Part shown: in pieces, positions 58,122 through 64,000 of the stretch
Layout: every line of letters starts with the position of its first letter
Numbering within the stretch: position 1 is the stretch's first letter
From: Enterobacter genomosp. O
GTDB lineage: Bacteria; Pseudomonadota; Gammaproteobacteria; Enterobacterales; Enterobacteriaceae
DNA length: 64,000 nucleotides
NCBI RefSeq assembly: GCF_001022965.1
Contig: NZ_LECZ01000023.1
Span: 1-64,000 of the forward strand
Direction: 5' to 3'
Notes under the pieces: model-generated
The model's input: only the letters and a program-made list of their open reading frames with translations
What the model was told of the DNA's origin: nothing
Database searches by the model: none
Made by a program: the position numbers and the translations under genes

Positions 58122-58772
58122 ATGTCATTACCTATGTTGCAGGTTGCGCTCGATAATCAGACGTTGTCTCACGCCTACGAAACGACTCGCCTGATTGCGG
58201 AAGAAGTCGACATCATCGAAGTGGGCACCATTCTGTGCGTCGGCGAGGGCGTTCGCGCCGTTCGTGACCTGAAGGCCCTCTACCCACATAAAATCGTGCT
58301 GGCGGATGCTAAAATTGCTGACGCAGGCAAAATTCTCTCTCGCATGTGCTTCGAAGCCAACGCCGACTGGGTCACCGTGATCTGCTGTGCAGATATCAAC
58401 ACCGCGAAAGGCGCACTGGACGTGGCGAAAGAGTTCAACGGCGACGTGCAAATTGAGCTGACCGGCTTCTGGACCTGGGAGCAGGCGCAGGAGTGGCGTG
58501 ACGCAGGTATCCAGCAGGTGGTTTATCACCGCAGCCGTGATGCGCAGGCGGCTGGCGTGGCATGGGGTGACGCGGATATCAGCGCGATTAAGCGTCTGGC
58601 GGATATGGGCTTTAAGGTAACCGTCACCGGCGGCCTGGCGCTGGAAGATCTGCCACTGTTTAAAGGCATTCCAATCCATGTCTTTATTGCCGGTCGTAGC
58701 ATTCGTGATGCGGCGTCTCCGGTGGAAGCGGCGCGTCAGTTCAAACGCTCTATCGCTCAGCTTTGGGGCTAA
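58122..58772 (+). CDS. ulaD: 3-keto-L-gulonate-6-phosphate decarboxylase UlaD
   Basis: A 216-aa orotidine-decarboxylase-superfamily TIM barrel that makes L-xylulose 5-phosphate. The metal and catalytic motif is [17 protein letters not shown], and the phosphate-binding end is [15 protein letters not shown]. The ATG at 58122 follows AGAGGA; an in-frame TTG 6 nt earlier is rejected. Length equals E. coli. Confidence 0.98.
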   Translation: MSLPMLQVALDNQTLSHAYETTRLIAEEVDIIEVGTILCVGEGVRAVRDLKALYPHKIVLADAKIADAGKILSRMCFEANADWVTVICCADINTAKGALDVAKEFNGDVQIELTGFWTWEQAQEWRDAGIQQVVYHRSRDAQAAGVAWGDADISAIKRLADMGFKVTVTGGLALEDLPLFKGIPIHVFIAGRSIRDAASPVEAARQFKRSIAQLWG

Positions 58773-58781
58773 GGGGCGGGT

Positions 58782-59642
58782 ATGTTGTCAAAACAGGTCC
58801 CGCTTGGCATCTATGAAAAGGCACTCCCTGCGGGGGAGTGCTGGCTGGAGCGGCTGCAGCTGGCAAAAGAACTGGGTTTCGATTTTGTCGAAATGTCAGT
58901 GGATGAGACGGACGAGCGCCTCTCTCGCCTCGACTGGAGCCGGGAGCAACGTCTGGCGCTGGTGAGCGCTATCGCTGAAACGGGCGTGCGAGTGCCCTCC
59001 ATGTGCCTCAGCGCCCATCGCCGTTTTCCTCTTGGGAGTGAAGATGATGCCGTGCGTGCGCAGGGGCTGGAGATTATGCGTAAAGCCATTCGCTTTGCCC
59101 AGGATGTCGGTATCCGCGTGATTCAGCTGGCGGGTTATGACGTCTACTATCAGGAAGCCAATGATGAAACGCGTCGGCGCTTCCGTGACGGCCTGAAAGA
59201 GAGCGTTGAGATGGCAAGCCGCGCGCAGGTGACGCTGGCGATGGAGATCATGGACTACCCGTTGATGAACTCCATCAGTAAGGCGCTGGGCTACGCGCAC
59301 TATCTCAATAATCCATGGTTCCAGCTTTATCCCGATATCGGCAACCTTTCCGCATGGGATAACGACGTGCAGATGGAACTGCAGGCGGGCGTCGGGCATA
59401 TCGTGGCGGTTCACGTCAAAGACACCCGCCCTGGCGTTTTCAAAAATGTTCCGTTCGGCACCGGGGTGGTGGATTTCGAACGGTGCTTCCAGACGCTCAA
59501 GCAGACAGGGTATTGCGGACCTTACCTGATTGAGATGTGGAGTGAAACGTCGGACGACCCGGCCGCGGAAGTGGCAAACGCGCGGGACTGGGTGCGTGAG
59601 CGCATGGCACGGGCGGGGTTGCTGGAGGCTGAACATGCTTAA
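58782..59642 (+). CDS. ulaE: L-xylulose-5-phosphate 3-epimerase UlaE
   Basis: A 286-aa TIM-barrel epimerase that turns L-xylulose 5-phosphate into L-ribulose 5-phosphate. The substrate and metal segments ([28 protein letters not shown]) are present. It begins 9 nt after ulaD and overlaps ulaF by 8 nt. Confidence 0.97.
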   Translation: MLSKQVPLGIYEKALPAGECWLERLQLAKELGFDFVEMSVDETDERLSRLDWSREQRLALVSAIAETGVRVPSMCLSAHRRFPLGSEDDAVRAQGLEIMRKAIRFAQDVGIRVIQLAGYDVYYQEANDETRRRFRDGLKESVEMASRAQVTLAMEIMDYPLMNSISKALGYAHYLNNPWFQLYPDIGNLSAWDNDVQMELQAGVGHIVAVHVKDTRPGVFKNVPFGTGVVDFERCFQTLKQTGYCGPYLIEMWSETSDDPAAEVANARDWVRERMARAGLLEAEHA

Positions 59643-60321
59643 GCTCAAGCAGCAGGTCTTTGAGGCCAACATGGATCTTCCTCGTTATGGCCTGGTGACA
59701 TTTACCTGGGGTAACGTCAGCGCTATCGATCGCGAGCAGGGCCTCATCGTCATTAAGCCCAGCGGTGTGGCGTATGACACCATGAAAGCAGACGATATGG
59801 TGGTGGTGGATCTGGAAGGTAACGTTGTCGAGGGTAAATGGCGGCCTTCGTCGGATACCGCGACTCACCTGGCGATGTATCGGCGTTATCCGTCGCTTGG
59901 TGGGGTCGTGCATACCCACTCAACCCATGCTACGGCCTGGGCGCAGGCTGGGCTGGCTATTCCGGCGCTGGGTACGACCCATGCGGACTACTTCTTCGGC
60001 GACATCCCCTGCACGCGCGCGTTAACGCAGGATGAAGTGGAAGGTGAATACGAGCTCAACACCGGGAAGGTGATTATCGAAACGCTGGGAGAGAAGGAGC
60101 CGCTGCATACGCCGGGTATTGTGGTCTATCAGCACGGTCCGTTCTGCTGGGGAAAAGATGCCCACGACGCCGTCCATAATGCGGTCGTCATGGAGGAAGT
60201 GGCGCGAATGGCGTGGATTGCTCGCGGCATCAACCCACAGCTTCAGGGTATTGACGATTACCTGATGAACAAGCATTTCATGCGCAAGCACGGCCCGAAT
60301 GCCTACTACGGGCAGAAGTGA
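59635..60321 (+). CDS. ulaF: L-ribulose-5-phosphate 4-epimerase UlaF
   Basis: A 228-aa class II aldolase-fold zinc epimerase that yields D-xylulose 5-phosphate for the pentose phosphate pathway. Zinc ligands are in [16 protein letters not shown] near residues 94-97. The ATG at 59635 lies inside the end of ulaE (8-nt overlap), which gives the E. coli length. Last gene of the operon. A GGAATACC/GGTATTCC stem (60331-60370) follows, but it has no T tract. Confidence 0.97.
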   Translation: MLKLKQQVFEANMDLPRYGLVTFTWGNVSAIDREQGLIVIKPSGVAYDTMKADDMVVVDLEGNVVEGKWRPSSDTATHLAMYRRYPSLGGVVHTHSTHATAWAQAGLAIPALGTTHADYFFGDIPCTRALTQDEVEGEYELNTGKVIIETLGEKEPLHTPGIVVYQHGPFCWGKDAHDAVHNAVVMEEVARMAWIARGINPQLQGIDDYLMNKHFMRKHGPNAYYGQK

Positions 60322-60380
60322 GTAAGTGCTCTGGAATACCGAAAAACAGTTGTAACCGGTGGTATTCCGGAGCCATTCAT

Positions 60381-60405
60381 AAAAAAAAGCCCCCGGGCAG
60401 GGGGC
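60381..60405 (-). terminator. Terminator of yjfY
   Basis: On the minus strand GCCCCC-TGCCC-GGGGGC is followed by eight T. It lies 58 nt past the yjfY stop and faces the end of ulaF. Confidence 0.88.
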
Positions 60406-60462
60406 AACGTAAACTATGGCTATGTTCTCGTTGTTGGCTTTCCTGGTGCTAGCGTTAAAGCG

Positions 60463-60738
60463 TTATCGGTAAATATCTGCACTGGCGTGCATGTTGCCGT
60501 TGCTGCCGGGCTCACGGGTTAACATCACGTGGTAATAGGTTGCGCCCTGCGCATCGGTTTCTTCGTTTAGTGCCTGATCTGCTTCACTTTCCGTGGCGAA
60601 ATTATGATTGATGTAAATGACGCCCAAGCTTTGCACATCATCCATGTTTCTGGCCTGCCGGCCGTCTATTTTGATGGCTGCCATCGCGTTTGCACTGAGC
60701 AAAAGCGCCGCCATTACGGCTAATGCGATTTTTTTCAT
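60463..60738 (-). CDS. yjfY: Periplasmic DUF1471 protein YjfY
   Basis: A 91-aa secreted protein of the YhcN/BsmA family. Signal peptide MKKIALAVMAALLLSANAMA, then a mature part nearly identical to E. coli YjfY (NMDDVQSLGVIYINHNFATE). The ATG at 60738 follows GGAG. Function unknown. It lies between ulaF and rpsF, convergent with the ula operon. Confidence 0.92.
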   Translation of the reverse strand: MKKIALAVMAALLLSANAMAAIKIDGRQARNMDDVQSLGVIYINHNFATESEADQALNEETDAQGATYYHVMLTREPGSNGNMHASADIYR

Positions 60739-60950
60739 GATATGCGCTCCACGACTGCGTGCTGTGAGAGGGGGATGCTCCTTCTTGAATTCAGGTGGTC
60801 TCTGATTAAAGTGTAACCACTCCTCCGGCGAGGATGCGTGACCATTTCTGATGCAGTTGTTCAAAAAAACAACGCTTCCTGATGCGATTAATTTTAAATC
60901 ACCCACTTAGACCCGCTTCGCGCTTTGTGCGAATTATTTGCGCAATCAGC

Positions 60951-60979
60951 TTGAGTTTCCTGGGGCGCGCAAGTATTAT
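60951..60979 (+). promoter_or_regulatory. Promoter of rpsF-priB-rpsR-rplI
   Basis: -35 TTGAGT (60951-60956) and -10 TATTAT (60974-60979) with 17-bp spacing, giving a start near 60986 and a leader of about 93 nt. It lies in the 340-nt yjfY/rpsF intergenic region (60739-61078), which otherwise holds only the yjfY upstream sequence and the S6 leader. Confidence 0.72.
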
Positions 60980-60985
60980 GACGCG

Positions 60986-61474
<489 letters not shown>

Positions 61475-61480
61475 TTTCTG

Positions 61481-62027
<547 letters not shown>

Positions 62028-62056
62028 TCGGGCACGGTCCATTAATACGACTTTAA

Positions 62057-62518
<462 letters not shown>

Positions 62519-62542
62519 TTTTTTACTCTGCTCACGTCGAAG

Positions 62543-62570
62543 CGCCGGCCTTGTGCCGGCGTTTTGCTTT
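62543..62570 (+). terminator. Terminator of the rpsF-rplI operon
   Basis: CGCCGGC-CTTGT-GCCGGCG followed by TTTTGCTTT, 25 nt after the rplI stop. Confidence 0.92.
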
Positions 62571-62670
62571 TCTGGGGGGCCACAATTCATCATTTCTTCT
62601 TGTATGGTAGCTATTCCTGTCGCATTCTCTGATAATAAATTGAAACGCAATTTTATTTATGAGATTTGTC

Positions 62671-63600
62671 ATGGATACCGCTCTGCCCACGCCTGTCTTT
62701 GCTCGCCGAAATGTGGCCTATGCCTGCGCCACGCTCTGCTGTCTGCTCTGGGGTAGCTCCTACCCGGCCATTAAAAGTGGTTATGAGCTTTTCCAGATCG
62801 CAACCGATGATATTCCATCGAAAGTGGTGTTTGCCGGATACCGTTTCCTGTTTGCCGGTGTGTTGCTGCTGCTGTTTGCATTGGCCCAGCGAAAACCGAT
62901 TGGCAGGCTTACGCCCACGCAGTTTGGCCAGCTCACCATCCTCGGCCTGACCCAGACGACTATTCAGTACACTTTCTTCTATATAGGCCTGGCCTACACG
63001 ACGGGAGTGAATGGTTCAATCATGAACGCCACTGGAACCTTCTTCAGCGTGCTGTTGGCGCACTTTATCTACCACAACGACAAACTCAGCTATAACAAAA
63101 CGCTGGGCTGTATTCTCGGGTTTTCCGGGGTGATGTTGGTGAACTTCCACAGCGGGTTAAGCGATTTCCAGTTTGTCTGGAATGGTGACGGGTTTGTGGT
63201 GCTGGCTGCTTTTATTCTCTCCGCTGCCACGCTTTACGGAAAACGCATCTCCCAGACCGTCGACCCCACGGTTATGACGGGCTGGCAGCTGGCTATCGGT
63301 GGACTGGTGTTGGTGGGGGGCGGATATGCGACAGGCGGAACGTTGGAAGTGCACAGTATGAAGGCCATCGCCGTGCTGGGGTATCTGACGCTGCTCTCAT
63401 CCGTAGCCTTTGCGCTGTGGAGCGTGCTGCTGAAAGTAAACCGCGTCAGTATGATTGCGCCGTTTAACTTCGTTGTGCCGGTGGCAGGCACAGTATTATC
63501 CGCCATTTTCCTCGGGGAAAATATTCTGGATATCAAATATGCGATTGCGCTGGTATTGGTCTGTTCGGGGATCTGGTGGGTGAATAAGCGGAGTGCCTGA
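62671..63600 (+). CDS. DMT-superfamily (EamA) inner-membrane transporter
   Basis: A 309-aa transporter with ten predicted membrane segments in two EamA repeats (about 15-145 and 165-305). Typical features are CCLLWGSSYPAIKSG at the start and GTVLSAIFLGENILD near the end. The substrate is unknown; relatives export amino acids or metabolites. ATG 62671 is preferred, but ATG 62659 in the same frame is possible since both ribosome sites are weak. E. coli K-12 has yjfZ/ytfA here instead. Confidence 0.83.
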   Translation: MDTALPTPVFARRNVAYACATLCCLLWGSSYPAIKSGYELFQIATDDIPSKVVFAGYRFLFAGVLLLLFALAQRKPIGRLTPTQFGQLTILGLTQTTIQYTFFYIGLAYTTGVNGSIMNATGTFFSVLLAHFIYHNDKLSYNKTLGCILGFSGVMLVNFHSGLSDFQFVWNGDGFVVLAAFILSAATLYGKRISQTVDPTVMTGWQLAIGGLVLVGGGYATGGTLEVHSMKAIAVLGYLTLLSSVAFALWSVLLKVNRVSMIAPFNFVVPVAGTVLSAIFLGENILDIKYAIALVLVCSGIWWVNKRSA

Positions 63601-63609
63601 GAAAAGTGT

Positions 63610-63639
63610 GCCGGGTGGCGGCTACGCTACCCGGCCTAC
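63610..63639. repeat. REP element before ytfB end
   Basis: GCCGGGTGGCGGCTACGCTA followed by CCCGGCCTAC lies in the 43-nt gap between the convergent DMT transporter and ytfB stops. Confidence 0.85.
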
Positions 63640-63643
63640 AGAA

Positions 63644-64000
63644 CTAGCGTGCGCGAATAAAACTGCCGTCGGTCTGACGGGTAAACAGCACCTGTTGACC
63701 ATTGCCTGTATCAATCGTTAAGCCGGTCACCACACCGCTGGCATTCTGGCGAATCTGCACCATCTGACCATTCTGCAAGTTACTGAGCGGCTTACCCGCG
63801 CCTTCCACTTTCGCCATAGCATATACGTCGGTCGGCGGCAGGTTATGGTCGCGGAACAGCTGTGCCAGGGTTTTGCCCGGCTCTACGCGATAGGAACGCC
63901 ACTGTTGCTCAATGCCGGTGGGCTGCTGCGTCTGTGGCTCAGCGGTGGCCTGCTCCTGCGGCTGTTCTTCCTGAACGGGCTCTGGCTCAACAGGCGCGAC
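63644..64000 (-). CDS. ytfB: OapA-family cell-division-associated protein YtfB, C-terminal part (cut by window edge)
   Basis: The last 118 codons and the TAG stop of a minus-strand gene that continues beyond the window. The translation begins in a Pro/Glu/Gln-rich linker (VAPVEPEPVQEEQPQEQ). It then enters the LysM-like OapA domain (WRSYRVEPGKTLAQLFRDHN) and ends VLFTRQTDGSFIRAR. It matches the C-terminus of E. coli YtfB, a membrane-anchored septum-associated protein that binds glycan. Confidence 0.93.
   Translation of the reverse strand, partial: VAPVEPEPVQEEQPQEQATAEPQTQQPTGIEQQWRSYRVEPGKTLAQLFRDHNLPPTDVYAMAKVEGAGKPLSNLQNGQMVQIRQNASGVVTGLTIDTGNGQQVLFTRQTDGSFIRAR

Overview
The window is a stretch of Enterobacteriaceae chromosome, almost certainly Enterobacter and probably the E. 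cloacae complex. Gene order follows the 94-95 minute region of E. coli: yjdC-dsbD-cutA-dcuA-aspA-fxsA-yjeH-groSL-yjeI-epmB-efp-ecnAB-gdx-blc-ampC-frdDCBA-epmA-mscM-psd-rsgA-orn-tRNA-Gly-queG-nnr-tsaE-amiB-mutL-miaA-hfq-hflXKC-yjeT-purA-nsrR-rnr-rlmB-aidB-yjfNOP-ulaR-ulaG-ulaABCDEF-yjfY-rpsF-priB-rpsR-rplI-ytfB. The genus call rests on an ACT-type chromosomal AmpC with divergent AmpR between ampC and frd, on an EcnR-type regulator beside ecnAB, and on protein identities that differ only modestly from E. coli.

Layout. Positions 1-560 hold the 3' end of a 5S rRNA gene, its terminator, a REP pair and a tRNA-Phe gene facing the rRNA operon. An AraC regulator and a LysE-family exporter follow. 2.0-9.7 kb carries periplasmic reduction (dsbD) and anaerobic C4-dicarboxylate/aspartate metabolism (dcuA, aspA). 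9.8-14.5 kb carries the chaperonin operon, elongation factor P with its ligase partner EpmB, and the entericidin pair. 15-23 kb carries a riboswitch-controlled guanidinium exporter, the inducible beta-lactamase locus, fumarate reductase and EpmA. 23-29 kb carries mscM-psd-rsgA and orn. 29.4-29.9 kb has a single tRNA-Gly and a datA-like cluster of DnaA boxes. 31-41 kb is the nnr-to-hflC superoperon. 41-47 kb carries purA and nsrR-rnr-rlmB. 47-52 kb differs most from E. coli K-12: an MHS-family transporter and a chemoreceptor flank aidB. 52-60.7 kb is the L-ascorbate utilisation locus, bracketed by three small DUF1471 proteins. 61-62.5 kb is the ribosomal rpsF-priB-rpsR-rplI operon. A DMT transporter and a truncated ytfB end the window.

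Genes that work together: EpmA and EpmB modify Lys34 of EF-P, and all three are here. DcuA, AspA and FrdABCD form the anaerobic aspartate-to-fumarate-to-succinate route. UlaABC imports and phosphorylates ascorbate, and UlaG, D, E and F convert it to D-xylulose 5-phosphate. AmpR controls AmpC. HflK and HflC modulate FtsH.

I see no prophage, insertion sequence, CRISPR array or clearly new multi-gene system. The best leads are regulatory or structural: the datA-like DnaA-box cluster with an IHF-like site, a duplicated UlaR operator with exact 10-bp periodicity, a sigma-28 promoter on the accessory chemoreceptor, a CRP site on the accessory MHS transporter, a palindromic repeat translated in frame inside dsbD, and four convergent gene pairs that overlap by exactly 4 nt. 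Start codons were chosen from visible ribosome-binding sites and remembered family lengths. No database search was run.
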